A stretch of DNA of 64,000 nucleotides from Streptomyces griseoloalbus (GTDB lineage: Bacteria; Actinomycetota; Actinomycetes; Streptomycetales; Streptomycetaceae). Below are positions 9,831 through 19,068 of this stretch, one piece after another (position 1 is the first letter of the stretch; every line of letters starts with the position of its first letter). A model generated the notes under the pieces. It saw only the letters and a program-made list of their open reading frames with translations, was not told the origin of the DNA and ran no database searches. The position numbers and the translations under genes were made by a program. The stretch covers positions 49,183 to 113,182 of the forward strand of contig BMUD01000025.1 of the NCBI GenBank assembly GCA_014650015.1, read 5' to 3'.

Positions 9831-10745
9831 ATGAGCAACCACAGCGGACGCCGCCGGGTCGCGGGCCTTCCTCACTGGGACCGCTGTGCGGTCATGGGAG
9901 TCGTGAACGTCACCCCCGACTCCTTCTCCGACGGCGGCCGCTGGTTCGACACGACGACCGCCGTCAAGCACGGCCTCGACCTGGTCGCCCAGGGCGCGGA
10001 TCTCATCGACGTCGGCGGCGAGTCCACCCGGCCCGGCGCCACCCGCGTCGACGAGTCCGAAGAGCTCAAGCGCGTCATCCCCGTCGTCCGCGGCCTCGCC
10101 GCCGAAGGCGTCACCGTCTCCGTCGACACCATGCGCGCCTCCGTCGCCGAACAGTCCCTCGCGGCCGGTGCCGCCCTCGTCAACGACGTCAGCGGCGGCC
10201 TCGCCGACCCCGCCATGATCCGTGTCGTCGCCGACGCCGGCGCCCCCTTCGTCGTCATGCACTGGCGCGGCTTCCTGGAGGGCGGCAACGTCATGGGCGT
10301 GTACGCCGACGTGGTCACCGAGGTCGTCGACGAGCTCCACGCGCGCGTGGCGGCCGTTCTGGAGGGCGGTGTCGCCGCCGACCGGGTGATCGTCGACCCC
10401 GGCCTCGGCTTCTCCAAGGGCGCCGAACACGACCTGGCCCTGCTCGCCCGGCTCGACCGTCTCCTGGCCCTCGGCCACCCGCTGCTCGTCGCCGCCTCCC
10501 GCAAGCGGTTCCTCGGCCGCGTCCTGGCCGCCCCGGACGGCGCGCCCCCGCCCGCGCGGGAACGCGACGCGGCCACCGCCGCCGTCTCCGCCCTCGCCGC
10601 GCAGGCCGGCGCATGGGCGGTCCGCGTGCACGAGGTACGCGCGACCGCGGACGCCGTACGGGTCACGCGTGCCATAGAACGGGCGCGCACAGCGGACACC
10701 ACACCCCCCGCACGCCGCGCGCACGGCGCAGAAGGAGCCCGGTGA
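9831..10745 (+). CDS. folP: Dihydropteroate synthase
   Basis: This 304-residue protein condenses 7,8-dihydropterin pyrophosphate with p-aminobenzoate in folate synthesis. Family signatures are MGVVNVTPDSFSDGG, DVGGESTRPGA, LVNDVSGG, DPGLGFSKG and ASRKRFLGR. It is the first gene of a folate operon (folP, a SnoaL-like gene, folB, folK and a membrane protein). The ATG is preceded by TACGCT with six bases between, so the message may be leaderless; no clear ribosome-binding site is seen. The C-terminal 25 residues are Arg/Ala-rich and look unstructured. Confidence 0.97.
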   Translation: MSNHSGRRRVAGLPHWDRCAVMGVVNVTPDSFSDGGRWFDTTTAVKHGLDLVAQGADLIDVGGESTRPGATRVDESEELKRVIPVVRGLAAEGVTVSVDTMRASVAEQSLAAGAALVNDVSGGLADPAMIRVVADAGAPFVVMHWRGFLEGGNVMGVYADVVTEVVDELHARVAAVLEGGVAADRVIVDPGLGFSKGAEHDLALLARLDRLLALGHPLLVAASRKRFLGRVLAAPDGAPPPARERDAATAAVSALAAQAGAWAVRVHEVRATADAVRVTRAIERARTADTTPPARRAHGAEGAR

Positions 10746-11245
10746 GCGCACCCCACACCGATGTCGAGCAGGTCGAGGCCGCCAACACCGCCTTCTACGA
10801 GGCGCTCGAACGGGGCGACTTCGAAGAGGTGGCGTCGCTCTGGCTCACCCCGGCCGACCTCGGCGTCGACGAGACGTACCACGACCCGGCGGATTCCGGC
10901 GTGGTCTCCTGCGTGCACCCCGGCTGGCCCGTGCTCACCGGACGCGGCGAGGTCCTGCGGTCGTACGCCCTGATCATGGCGAACACCGACTACATCCAGT
11001 TCTTCCTCACCGACGTGCATGTCTCCGTCACCGGCGACACCGCCGTGGTGACCTGCACCGAGAACATCCTCAGCGGCGGCCCCGCCCCCGAGGCCGGCGA
11101 GGAGCTCGGCCCCCTGGTCGGCCAGCTCGTCGTCGCCACCAACGTGTTCCGTCGCACCCCGGCGGGCTGGAAGCTCTGGTCCCACCACGCCTCCCCGGTC
11201 CTCGCCGAGACCGAGGACGAGGAGGAGGACGACACCCCCACCTGA
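10742..11245 (+). CDS. SnoaL/NTF2-like small protein
   Basis: The 167-residue protein starts with GTG overlapping the folP stop (GTGA), so it is translationally coupled. The fold is suggested by an N-terminal helix pair (EAANTAFYEALERGDFEEV), a central VHPGWPVLTGRGEVLRSY and a final strand with AGWKLWSHHASPV, as in SnoaL-like/ketosteroid-isomerase-like proteins. A highly acidic tail follows. Its position between folP and folB is shared by many Streptomyces, but no folate role is established that I know of. It could be a binding or chaperone-like protein instead of an enzyme. Confidence 0.85.
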   Translation: MSAPHTDVEQVEAANTAFYEALERGDFEEVASLWLTPADLGVDETYHDPADSGVVSCVHPGWPVLTGRGEVLRSYALIMANTDYIQFFLTDVHVSVTGDTAVVTCTENILSGGPAPEAGEELGPLVGQLVVATNVFRRTPAGWKLWSHHASPVLAETEDEEEDDTPT

Positions 11246-11522
11246 GTGACGGGGGCCACAGGAACACGTCCCAGGGTCCGCGGCGGCCGCCACGACGGCA
11301 AAGTGGTTGGAATCACGACCGCGCGGGTAGGGGTCGCCACCAACCGGTGAGCGCCCGGTCTCCCCGGGGCAAACGCACGGTGAAACCTCCCGGTACGGGC
11401 CCGCGCCCCCGCCCCCGGCGGCCCGGCCCTGTCGGTGCCCGCAGGTAGATTCGACATCGGGCCGGTGTGCCGCCCGCACAGGGCACCGACCGGCCGGACC
11501 GACGACTGCAGGAGTGATTCGC

Positions 11523-11882
11523 GTGGATCGTGTCGCGCTGCGCGGCCTGAAGGCCCGCGGGCACCACGGCGTGTTCCCCAAGGAACGCGAGGAGGGCCAG
11601 ACCTTCATCGTGGACCTCGTGCTCGGCCTGGACACCCGGCCGGCCGCGGCCGACGACGACCTGACCAAAACCGTGCACTACGGCATCGTGGCGGAGGAGG
11701 TCGTGGCGGTCGTCGAGGGCGAGCCCGTCAACCTCATCGAGACCCTCGCCGAGCACATCGCCCAGGTCTGTCTGAAGCACGACGTGGTGCGGGAGGTCGA
11801 GGTGTGCGTCCACAAACCGGACGCGCCGATCACCGTGCCCTTCGACGACGTGACCGTCACCATCACCCGGAGCCGCGTATGA
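11523..11882 (+). CDS. folB: Dihydroneopterin aldolase
   Basis: This 119-residue enzyme cleaves dihydroneopterin to 6-hydroxymethyl-dihydropterin, the substrate of FolK. Recognisable parts are the N-terminal LRGLKARGHHGVFPKER, the central TVHYGIVAEEV and the end EVCVHKPDAPI. The GTG at 11523 is chosen because AGGAG lies eight bases upstream. The earlier GTG at 11514 overlaps that ribosome-binding site and cannot be the start. The last four bases overlap the folK start. Confidence 0.96.
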   Translation: MDRVALRGLKARGHHGVFPKEREEGQTFIVDLVLGLDTRPAAADDDLTKTVHYGIVAEEVVAVVEGEPVNLIETLAEHIAQVCLKHDVVREVEVCVHKPDAPITVPFDDVTVTITRSRV

Positions 11883-12490
11883 CCAGGCCGTCCACCCAGG
11901 GCCACACCGACCCGACCGTGCAGCCCGTCCCCGCCTCCGTGGTCGAACAGGTCGACGCCGCCGACACCACCCTGCACAACCCGAAGCGGGCCGTGGTCTC
12001 CCTCGGCGCCAACCTCGGCAACCGCCTGGAGACCCTCCAGGGGGCCGTCGACGCCCTGGAGGACACCCCCGGCATCCGCGTCAAGGCCGTCTCCCCCGTG
12101 TACGAGACGGAGCCGTGGGGCGTCGAGCCCCGCAGCCAGCCCTCGTACTTCAACGCGGTCGTGGTCCTGAAGACCACCCTGCCCCCGTCCTCCCTGCTGG
12201 AGCGGGCGCACGCGGTCGAGGAGGCCTTCCACCGGGTCCGGGACGAGCGCTGGGGCCCGCGCACCCTGGACGTGGACATCGTCGCCTACGCCGATCTGCG
12301 CTCCGACGACCCGCAGCTCACGCTCCCGCACCCCCGCGCCCACGAGCGCGCCTTCGTACTCGCCCCGTGGCACGACGTCGACCCGGAGGCGGAGCTCCCC
12401 GGCCGGGGCCCGGTCGCCGAGCTCCTCGACGCGGTCACCCGCGAGGGCGTCACTCCCCGCGCGGACCTGGAACTCAGGCTGCCCGAGTAG
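11879..12490 (+). CDS. folK: 2-amino-4-hydroxy-6-hydroxymethyldihydropteridine pyrophosphokinase
   Basis: The 203-residue enzyme transfers pyrophosphate from ATP to hydroxymethyldihydropterin, feeding FolP. The family core starts about 35 residues in with VVSLGANLGNR; then YETEPWGV, RWGPRTLDVDIV and LPHPRAHERAFVL. About 40 extra N-terminal residues precede it, as is common in Streptomyces. The start ATG overlaps the folB stop (ATGA), giving translational coupling. Confidence 0.96.
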   Translation: MTRPSTQGHTDPTVQPVPASVVEQVDAADTTLHNPKRAVVSLGANLGNRLETLQGAVDALEDTPGIRVKAVSPVYETEPWGVEPRSQPSYFNAVVVLKTTLPPSSLLERAHAVEEAFHRVRDERWGPRTLDVDIVAYADLRSDDPQLTLPHPRAHERAFVLAPWHDVDPEAELPGRGPVAELLDAVTREGVTPRADLELRLPE

Positions 12491-12551
12491 CCGTTAAGGT
12501 CGACACGACCACTTTCCGGGGCACCGGTCCGGGGGAACGCGAAGGGACACC

Positions 12552-13043
12552 GTGAGAGAGCTGCGCATCCGGGTGCTGGCCGGCGTCTTCGCCGTGGCCG
12601 GAATCCTGTCCTGGGCGGGCGCCCGCCTGTGGAACTCCCTGGGGACCCTCCCGAGCGTGCCCGTGGCCGCGCCCATCGTCCTCGCGCTGATCGCGGTGGT
12701 CCTCGCGGCCACCGCGCTCTCCTTGCGCGCCCGCCTCAAGGCCCAGCGCGAGCGGCAGCCCGACGCCAAGGGGGTCGACCCGCTGATGGCGGCCCGCGCG
12801 GTCGTCTTCGGCCAGGCCAGCGCCCTGGTCGCCGCCCTCGTCGCCGGCATGTACGGCGGTGTGGGCGTCTTCCTGCTGGAGTCCCTCGACATCCCCGCCC
12901 GACGCGACCAGGCCATCTACGCCGGCTTCTCGGTCCTGGCAGGCGTCGGCGTCATAGCGGCGGCCATCTTCCTGGAGCGCGTCTGCAAGCTCCCGGAGGA
13001 CGAAGACGACCACAACGGCCCGGGGACGGCCCCGGCGGCATGA
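12552..13043 (+). CDS. DUF3180 membrane protein
   Basis: The 163-residue protein has four predicted membrane segments, at about residues 5-25, 40-60, 85-110 and 125-145, with a basic loop (RARLKAQRERQ) after the second. It follows folK and is the last gene of the folate operon. This position, directly after folK, is the usual one for DUF3180 proteins in actinobacteria. Function is unknown. It is convergent with folE, with only 10 bases between the stop codons. Confidence 0.85.
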   Translation: MRELRIRVLAGVFAVAGILSWAGARLWNSLGTLPSVPVAAPIVLALIAVVLAATALSLRARLKAQRERQPDAKGVDPLMAARAVVFGQASALVAALVAGMYGGVGVFLLESLDIPARRDQAIYAGFSVLAGVGVIAAAIFLERVCKLPEDEDDHNGPGTAPAA

Positions 13044-13053
13044 ACCGGGGGCG

Positions 13054-13659
13054 TCAGCGAGCCATGATCAGGCTCATCGCCTCGTTGCGTGTCGCCGCGT
13101 CCCGCAGCTGACCGCGCACGGCCGACGTGAGGGTCTTCGCGCCGGGCTTGCGGATACCGCGCATCGACATGCACATGTGCTCGCACTCCACGACCACGAT
13201 AACGCCGCGCGGCTCCAGGATCTCCATCAGGGAGTCCGCGATCTGCGTGGTGAGTCGTTCCTGCACCTGCGGGCGGCGGGCGTAGACGTCCACCAGCCGG
13301 GCCAGCTTCGACAGGCCGGTGATCTTCCCGCTGGTGGCCGGGATGTACCCGACGTGCGCCACACCCCGGAACGGCACCAGGTGATGTTCGCAGGTCGAGT
13401 ACACCTCGATGTCCTTGACCAGCACCATCTCGTCATGACCGATGTCGAACGTCGTCGTCAGCACGTCCTCGGGCTTCTGCCACAGTCCCGCGAAGATCTC
13501 CCGGTACGCCCGCGCCACCCGTGCCGGAGTCTGCTGCAGACCCTCCCGGTCCGGGTCCTCGCCGACCGCGATCAGCAGTTCGCGTACGGCGTTCTCGGCC
13601 CGCTTCTCGTCGAACTCACCGACGGGAGCTATGCCGTCCAGCGTCACGGGGTCGGTCAT
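13054..13659 (-). CDS. folE: GTP cyclohydrolase I
   Basis: This 201-residue enzyme converts GTP to dihydroneopterin triphosphate, the first step of folate synthesis. The zinc and active-site motifs are intact: [29 protein letters not shown], and [12 protein letters not shown] perfect 17-bp hairpin separates it from ftsH upstream on the same strand, so it probably has its own promoter in the 60 bases before its ATG. Together with folP, folB and folK it makes this an almost complete folate locus split over two strands. Confidence 0.97.
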   Translation of the reverse strand: MTDPVTLDGIAPVGEFDEKRAENAVRELLIAVGEDPDREGLQQTPARVARAYREIFAGLWQKPEDVLTTTFDIGHDEMVLVKDIEVYSTCEHHLVPFRGVAHVGYIPATSGKITGLSKLARLVDVYARRPQVQERLTTQIADSLMEILEPRGVIVVVECEHMCMSMRGIRKPGAKTLTSAVRGQLRDAATRNEAMSLIMAR

Positions 13660-13721
13660 GAGGTGCCTCGTTCCTGTGGCTTCACGCGTGAGGGGCACGC
13701 GTCTCAACTGCGGATACACAA

Positions 13722-13761
13722 ATGCCGCGCCCCCCAGGCTAGAACCTGGGGGGCGCGGCAT
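13722..13761 (-). terminator. ftsH-folE intergenic terminator
   Basis: ATGCCGCGCCCCCCAGG (13722-13738) pairs perfectly over 17 bases with 13745-13761 around a 6-base loop. It lies 38 bases after the ftsH stop and should end the ftsH transcript. Confidence 0.8.
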
Positions 13762-13799
13762 CCATTCCGGGCCCGGTGGGGCCACCGAGAGCCTCGGGA

Positions 13800-15839
13800 T
13801 CAGCTCTCGGGGCGGTCCTCCGGGGTCCGCTCGGGCGCCGGGGCGGGCTCCGCCGCGGTGCTCTTGGCGGTGGTGATGGCCGGCGTCGCGCCGTTCGCCC
13901 CGTTCGTCAGGGCCAGCTCCTTGGGGGAGAGGACCGGGGGACGGGTGGACGGCGTACGGCGAGAGGAACCGGTCCAGGCGGGCCTGGGCGGGCGCTTGAC
14001 GATCGGCGCGAAGACCTCGGCGATCTCCTCCTTGCCCAGCGTCTCCCGCTCGAGGAGGGCCAGGACCAGGTTGTCGAGGACGTCGCGGTTCTCGACCAGG
14101 ATCTCCCACGCCTCGTTGTGCGCGGTCTCGATGAGCTTCTTGACCTCTTCGTCGACCAGCGCGGCGACCTCTTCCGAGTAGTCCCGCTGGTGAGCCATCT
14201 CACGGCCCAGGAACGGCTCGGTGTTGTCGCCGCCGAACTTGATCGCGCCGAGCCGCTCGGTCATGCCGTACTGCGTGACCATCGCGCGGGCCAGTCCGGT
14301 GGCCTTCTCGATGTCGTTGGCGGCACCGGTGGTCGGGTCGTGGAAGACGAGCTCCTCGGCCGCGCGGCCGCCCAGCATGTAGGCCAGCTGGTCCAGCATC
14401 TCGTTGCGCGTGGTCGAGTACCTGTCCTCGTCGGGCAGGACCATGGTGTAGCCGAGGGCGCGGCCTCTCGACAGGATCGTGATCTTGTGGACGGGGTCGG
14501 AGTTCGGGGAGGCCGCCGCGACCAGGGCGTGTCCGCCCTCGTGGTACGCGGTGATCTTCTTCTCCTTGTCCGACATGATCCGGGTCCGCTTCTGCGGGCC
14601 CGCGACCACACGGTCGATCGCCTCGTCCAGCATGTGATTGTCGATCAGCTTCTGATCGCTGCGCGCGGTCAGCAGCGCGGCCTCGTTGAGCACGTTGGCC
14701 AGGTCGGCACCGGTCATGCCGGGGGTGCGGCGGGCGACGGCCGACAGGTCGACGTCCGGGGCGACCGGCTTGCCCTTCTGGTGCACCTTGAGGATCTCCA
14801 GCCGGCCCTGCATGTCCGGGCGGTCGACCGCGATCTGGCGGTCGAAACGGCCGGGCCGCAGAAGGGCCGGGTCGAGGATGTCGGGCCGGTTCGTCGCGGC
14901 GATGAGGATCACGCCGCCCTTGACGTCGAAGCCGTCCATCTCCACGAGGAGCTGGTTCAGGGTCTGCTCGCGCTCGTCGTGACCACCGCCGAGGCCGGCG
15001 CCGCGGTGGCGGCCGACCGCGTCGATCTCGTCGACGAAGACGATCGCGGGGGCGTTGGCCTTGGCCTGCTCGAACAGGTCACGGACCCGGGAGGCACCGA
15101 CACCGACGAACATCTCGACGAAGTCGGAACCGGAGATCGAGTAGAACGGCACGCCCGCCTCGCCCGCGACGGCACGCGCGAGCAGCGTCTTGCCGGTTCC
15201 GGGCGGGCCGTACAGCAGCACGCCCTTGGGGATCTTCGCCCCGACGGCCTGGAACTTCGCCGGCTCCTGCAGGAACTCCTTGATCTCGTGGAGTTCCTCG
15301 ACCGCCTCGTCCGATCCCGCGACGTCGGCGAACGTCGTCTTCGGGGTGTCCTTGGTGATGAGCTTCGCCTTGGACTTGCCGAAGTTCATGACGCGGGAGC
15401 CGCCGCCCTGCATCTGATTCATCAGGAACAGGAAGACAACGACGATGAGGACGAACGGCAGCAGCGACAGCAGAATGCTCACGAACGGGTTCTGCTTGGA
15501 CGGCGAAACCGTGTAGCCGTCCGGGATCTGCTTGTTCTGGAACTTGTCCTGCAGCGTGCTGGCGATGGTGACGCCCTGGTCACCGATGTAACTCGCCTGG
15601 ATCTTCGAGCTGTCCTCGACCTTTGCGCCGTCCTTGAGCGAGACCTTGATGATCTGCTCGTCACCGGTGGTCAGCTTGGCCGACTCGACCTTGTTCTCGT
15701 TGATCGCCTGGACGACCTGGCCCGTGTCCACCGTCTTGTAGCCGCCGGACGAGCCGACGACCTGCATCAACACGACCACGGCAAGGACGGCCAGCACGAT
15801 CCACATGACCGGCCCACGGAAGTATCGCTTCACGTCCAT
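13800..15839 (-). CDS. ftsH: ATP-dependent zinc metalloprotease FtsH
   Basis: This 679-residue membrane AAA+ protease degrades misfolded and regulatory membrane proteins. Membrane segments at about 11-28 and 120-141 flank an extracytoplasmic domain. Walker A GPPGTGKT is at residues 211-218, Walker B at about 265-271, SRH arginines in the RPGRFDR segment, and the zinc-binding HEGGH at 433-437. The Ala/Pro/Thr-rich tail is characteristic of actinobacterial FtsH. The ATG at 15837-15839 gives the usual actinobacterial N-terminus [10 protein letters not shown]. An in-frame ATG at 15875 is an alternative. Confidence 0.97.
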   Translation of the reverse strand: MDVKRYFRGPVMWIVLAVLAVVVLMQVVGSSGGYKTVDTGQVVQAINENKVESAKLTTGDEQIIKVSLKDGAKVEDSSKIQASYIGDQGVTIASTLQDKFQNKQIPDGYTVSPSKQNPFVSILLSLLPFVLIVVVFLFLMNQMQGGGSRVMNFGKSKAKLITKDTPKTTFADVAGSDEAVEELHEIKEFLQEPAKFQAVGAKIPKGVLLYGPPGTGKTLLARAVAGEAGVPFYSISGSDFVEMFVGVGASRVRDLFEQAKANAPAIVFVDEIDAVGRHRGAGLGGGHDEREQTLNQLLVEMDGFDVKGGVILIAATNRPDILDPALLRPGRFDRQIAVDRPDMQGRLEILKVHQKGKPVAPDVDLSAVARRTPGMTGADLANVLNEAALLTARSDQKLIDNHMLDEAIDRVVAGPQKRTRIMSDKEKKITAYHEGGHALVAAASPNSDPVHKITILSRGRALGYTMVLPDEDRYSTTRNEMLDQLAYMLGGRAAEELVFHDPTTGAANDIEKATGLARAMVTQYGMTERLGAIKFGGDNTEPFLGREMAHQRDYSEEVAALVDEEVKKLIETAHNEAWEILVENRDVLDNLVLALLERETLGKEEIAEVFAPIVKRPPRPAWTGSSRRTPSTRPPVLSPKELALTNGANGATPAITTAKSTAAEPAPAPERTPEDRPES

Positions 15840-16026
15840 CCATACGGAGCGGTGCCGCCCCGTCCCTCCTGCCATAGTGAGTTTGATAAAGGCTGTTCTT
15901 CGGACGGTACCCCAGCATTGCCCCCCGAAGCTGCGGGGGACAGCCGGCAATCGCGTCCACGCATGCTCCAACGCCGCGGAGCCCGCCGGGGTTCCCGATC
16001 ACCGTACGGCGGCCGGGCCCCGGGCC

Positions 16027-16587
16027 TCAGCCCCCGTAGACGTGGGGCGCGAGCGTACCGACGAACGGGAGGTTGCGGTACTTCTCGGCGTAGTCGAGGC
16101 CGTAGCCGACGACGAACTCGTTGGGGATGTCGAAACCGACCCACTCCACGTCGATGGCGACCTTGGCGGCCTCGGGCTTGCGCAGCAGCGTGCACACCTT
16201 GAGGGAGGCGGGCTCGCGCGAGCCGAGGTTGGAGATCAGCCAGGACAGGGTAAGGCCGGAGTCGATGATGTCCTCGACGATCAGGACGTGCTTGCCCTTG
16301 ATGTCGGTGTCGAGGTCCTTGAGGATCCGCACCACACCGGAGGACTGGGTGCCCGCCCCGTACGAGGACACGGCCATCCAGTCCATCGTGACGGGAGTGG
16401 ACAGCGCCCGGGCGAGGTCGGCCATCACCATCACCGCGCCCTTGAGGACGCCGACGATCAGCAGGTCCTTGCCCGCGTACTCCGCGTCGATCTTCGCGGC
16501 CAGCTCCACCAGCTTGGCGTCGATCTCTTCCTTGGTGATGAGCACCTTCTCGAGGTCGGCACCCATGTCTTTCGCGTCCACCCGCAT
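16027..16587 (-). CDS. hpt: Hypoxanthine phosphoribosyltransferase
   Basis: The 186-residue purine-salvage enzyme converts hypoxanthine or guanine with PRPP to IMP or GMP. The PRPP-binding loop is [30 protein letters not shown] and [15 protein letters not shown] are further family motifs. It lies between tilS and ftsH on the same strand. The tilS-hpt-ftsH order is widely conserved in Gram-positive bacteria. ATG 16585-16587 follows GGAAAG; a second ATG seven codons on is possible. Confidence 0.96.
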   Translation of the reverse strand: MRVDAKDMGADLEKVLITKEEIDAKLVELAAKIDAEYAGKDLLIVGVLKGAVMVMADLARALSTPVTMDWMAVSSYGAGTQSSGVVRILKDLDTDIKGKHVLIVEDIIDSGLTLSWLISNLGSREPASLKVCTLLRKPEAAKVAIDVEWVGFDIPNEFVVGYGLDYAEKYRNLPFVGTLAPHVYGG

Positions 16588-16655
16588 CACTTTCCGTCGT
16601 CCCACCGGCCGGTCCGGTCCGCCCCGCGACTCGTACGGGTCGGTGGGGTCCGGAA

Positions 16656-17681
16656 TCAGCCCTGCCGAATGACCAGTCTGCCACCCTGCCGACGGGCGAC
16701 GACTCGGCCGGGGAGATTGATGTCCCCCTGACCGCGCCAGCCCGTGATCAGCCGGTCGACTTCCTCGATGTGGCGGGCGAACAGCGAACCGGCCGGGGCA
16801 CCGGCCTCGATGGCGGCCCGGCGCAGCACACGGCGGCGTACGGCGGGCGGCAGGGCGTACAGCGCGGCGCACTCCAGGCGGCCGTCGGCGTCGCGGACGC
16901 CTGCCTCGGCGCGGCCGGCCCAGGCGTCGAGGGCGTCGGCGTCGTCCCGGGAGAGCTGGGCCGTACGGGCGAGGGCCTCGACGACGCCCTTGCCGAGGGC
17001 CTTCTCCAGGGCGGGCAGACCCTCGTGGCGGAGCCGGGAGCGGGTGTAGGCGGGGTCGGTGTTGTGCGGGTCGTCCCAGACGGGCAGGGACTGGACCATG
17101 CAGGCCTTGCGGGCGGTCTGCCGGTCGAGCTGGAGGAAGGGGCGGCGGTAACGGCCGCCGGCCCCCGAGACCGCGGCCATTCCGGACAGCGAGCGGATGC
17201 CGGAGCCGCGGGCGAGGCCGAGCAGGACGGTCTCGGCCTGGTCGTCGCGGGTGTGGCCGAGCAGGACGGCGGCGGCGCCGTGCCGTTCGACGGCGGCGTC
17301 CAGGGCGGCGTAGCGGGCGTCCCGGGCGGCTGCCTCGGGTCCGCCGCCGCGGCCGACGGTGACGGCGACGGACTCGACGGGGTCAAGGCCGAGTTCGCGC
17401 AGGCGCAGGACGACTTCGGCGGCGCGCAGGTCGGAGCCGGCCTGGAGGCCGTGGTCGACGGTGACGCCGCCGGCACGGATGCCGAGCCGGGGGGCTTCGA
17501 AGGCGAGGGCGGAGGCGAGCGCCATGGAGTCGGCGCCGCCGGAGCAGGCCACGAGCACGAGCGGGGTGGGGGGCTGCTCGTGCGCGGGGCGGCCGGGGGG
17601 CCGACCGTGGTCGTCGAGGATGTCGGTCAGGACGCGGCGGACCGCCAGGCGTATCGCCGCGACCGCAGGATGGGGACCCAT
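16656..17681 (-). CDS. tilS: tRNA(Ile)-lysidine synthetase
   Basis: The 341-residue ATP-dependent enzyme modifies C34 of the CAU-anticodon isoleucine tRNA to lysidine. The PP-loop ATPase motif is in [15 protein letters not shown], and [20 protein letters not shown] and [20 protein letters not shown] are diagnostic. The length is typical of the short actinobacterial form. The start is supported by GAAGGGA a few bases upstream. It is the first gene of the tilS-hpt-ftsH run. Confidence 0.95.
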   Translation of the reverse strand: MGPHPAVAAIRLAVRRVLTDILDDHGRPPGRPAHEQPPTPLVLVACSGGADSMALASALAFEAPRLGIRAGGVTVDHGLQAGSDLRAAEVVLRLRELGLDPVESVAVTVGRGGGPEAAARDARYAALDAAVERHGAAAVLLGHTRDDQAETVLLGLARGSGIRSLSGMAAVSGAGGRYRRPFLQLDRQTARKACMVQSLPVWDDPHNTDPAYTRSRLRHEGLPALEKALGKGVVEALARTAQLSRDDADALDAWAGRAEAGVRDADGRLECAALYALPPAVRRRVLRRAAIEAGAPAGSLFARHIEEVDRLITGWRGQGDINLPGRVVARRQGGRLVIRQG

Positions 17682-17872
17682 GTCCGGTTCCCTTCATGAA
17701 GTTTTCGGGGGGTGAACCCGATGCCGGTCACTCAGAGTGTGTAGATGGTGACAGAACCGGGCCGTTCCCCGAGCATTGCACGCCTACCCGGGCCTCACGG
17801 TCCCTCGGACGGGTGATTGAAGGGGCGTCCGTCTGCCGTCGGCCGGATGTGTCGCATGACGGTGCGCGGGGT

Positions 17873-19006
17873 TCACGCTTCCGGTTTGCGGTGCACCCTT
17901 GTGATCCAGTCCGCCGGTTTGGAGATCTCCGCCTTGGTGGGCAGCGTGTTGGGCGAGGTCCACACGCGGTTGAAGCCGTCCATGCCGACCTCCTCGACGA
18001 CGGCGCGCACGAAGCGCTCGCCGTCGCGGTACTGACGGAGTTTGGCGTCCAGGCCGAGCAGCTTGCGCAGGGCGAGGTCCAGGCGGGAGGCGCCCTTCGC
18101 GCGGCGCTGCTGGAACTTCTCGCGGATCTCGGCGACGCTCGGCACGACCTGGGGTCCCACGCCGTCCATCACGAAGTCGGCGTGGCCCTCCAGCAGGGAC
18201 ATGACGGCGGTGAGCCGGCCGAGGATCTCGCGCTGGGCGGGGGTCTGCACGATCTCGACGAGGGAGCGCCCCTCGTCGCCCTCCTCGCCCTCGGGCCGGC
18301 CGCCGGCGAGGGACTGGGCCGCTTCGCGGACGCGCTCCAGCACGGTCATGGGGTCGACGTCGGTCTCCGCCAGGAACGACTGGATCTCGCCCTCCAGATG
18401 GTCCCGCAGCCAGGGCACGGCGGTGAACTGGGTGCGGTGGGTCTCCTCGTGGAGGGTGACCCACAGCCGGAAGTCGTGCGGTTCGACGTCGAGTTCGCGT
18501 TCGACGTGGACGATGTTGGGGGCGACGAGCAGCAGCCGGCCGCCGCCGTTCGCACCGGCCGGGAGGTCGCGGGTGGCGGGGGCGAAGGTCTCGTACTGGC
18601 CGAGGACGCGGGAGGCGAGGAAGGACAGCAGTATGCCCAGTTCCACGCCGGTGACCTTGCCGCCGACGGCGCCGAGGACCGCGTTGCCGGGGCCGGTGCC
18701 GCGCCGTTCCTGCATCTTGTCGAGGAGCGGTTTGAGGAGTTCGCGGAAGCCCGCGACGTTGGCCCGGACCCAACCCGGGCGGTCGACCACGAGGACGGGG
18801 GTGTCGTGGGTCTCCTCGGTGCCCAGACGAGTGAAGCCCCGGACGTGTTCCTCCGAGGCCTTCGCGTGCCGGCGCAGTTCCGCGACGACGGCCCTGGCCT
18901 CGTCGCGGCTCACGTCGGGGCCCGGCCGCATGAGCCGGGTCGCGGTCGCGACCGCGAGATTCCAGTCGACCATCCCGGAAGAGGCAGCACCACCGATGCT
19001 CGTCAT
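17873..19006 (-). CDS. DUF2342 zinc-metalloprotease-like protein
   Basis: The 377-residue protein belongs to the family annotated as F420-biosynthesis-associated or zinc-dependent metalloprotease (DUF2342). It starts with VDWNLAVATATRLMRPGP after a short leader. It holds a zincin motif HEETHRTQF and a downstream acidic stretch, SLLEGHADFVMDG, that could supply further ligands. The N-terminal half carries a hydrophobic segment at LGAVGGKVTGVELGILLSF. It is upstream of tilS on the same strand, with 191 bases between. Proteolytic activity has not been shown for this family that I know of. Confidence 0.85.
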   Translation of the reverse strand: MTSIGGAASSGMVDWNLAVATATRLMRPGPDVSRDEARAVVAELRRHAKASEEHVRGFTRLGTEETHDTPVLVVDRPGWVRANVAGFRELLKPLLDKMQERRGTGPGNAVLGAVGGKVTGVELGILLSFLASRVLGQYETFAPATRDLPAGANGGGRLLLVAPNIVHVERELDVEPHDFRLWVTLHEETHRTQFTAVPWLRDHLEGEIQSFLAETDVDPMTVLERVREAAQSLAGGRPEGEEGDEGRSLVEIVQTPAQREILGRLTAVMSLLEGHADFVMDGVGPQVVPSVAEIREKFQQRRAKGASRLDLALRKLLGLDAKLRQYRDGERFVRAVVEEVGMDGFNRVWTSPNTLPTKAEISKPADWITRVHRKPEA

Positions 19007-19068
19007 GCGTCAACGGTACGTGAGGGCACCGGCTCGGGGCAGGGCGGCGAGGCAGCCGGGGCAGACGG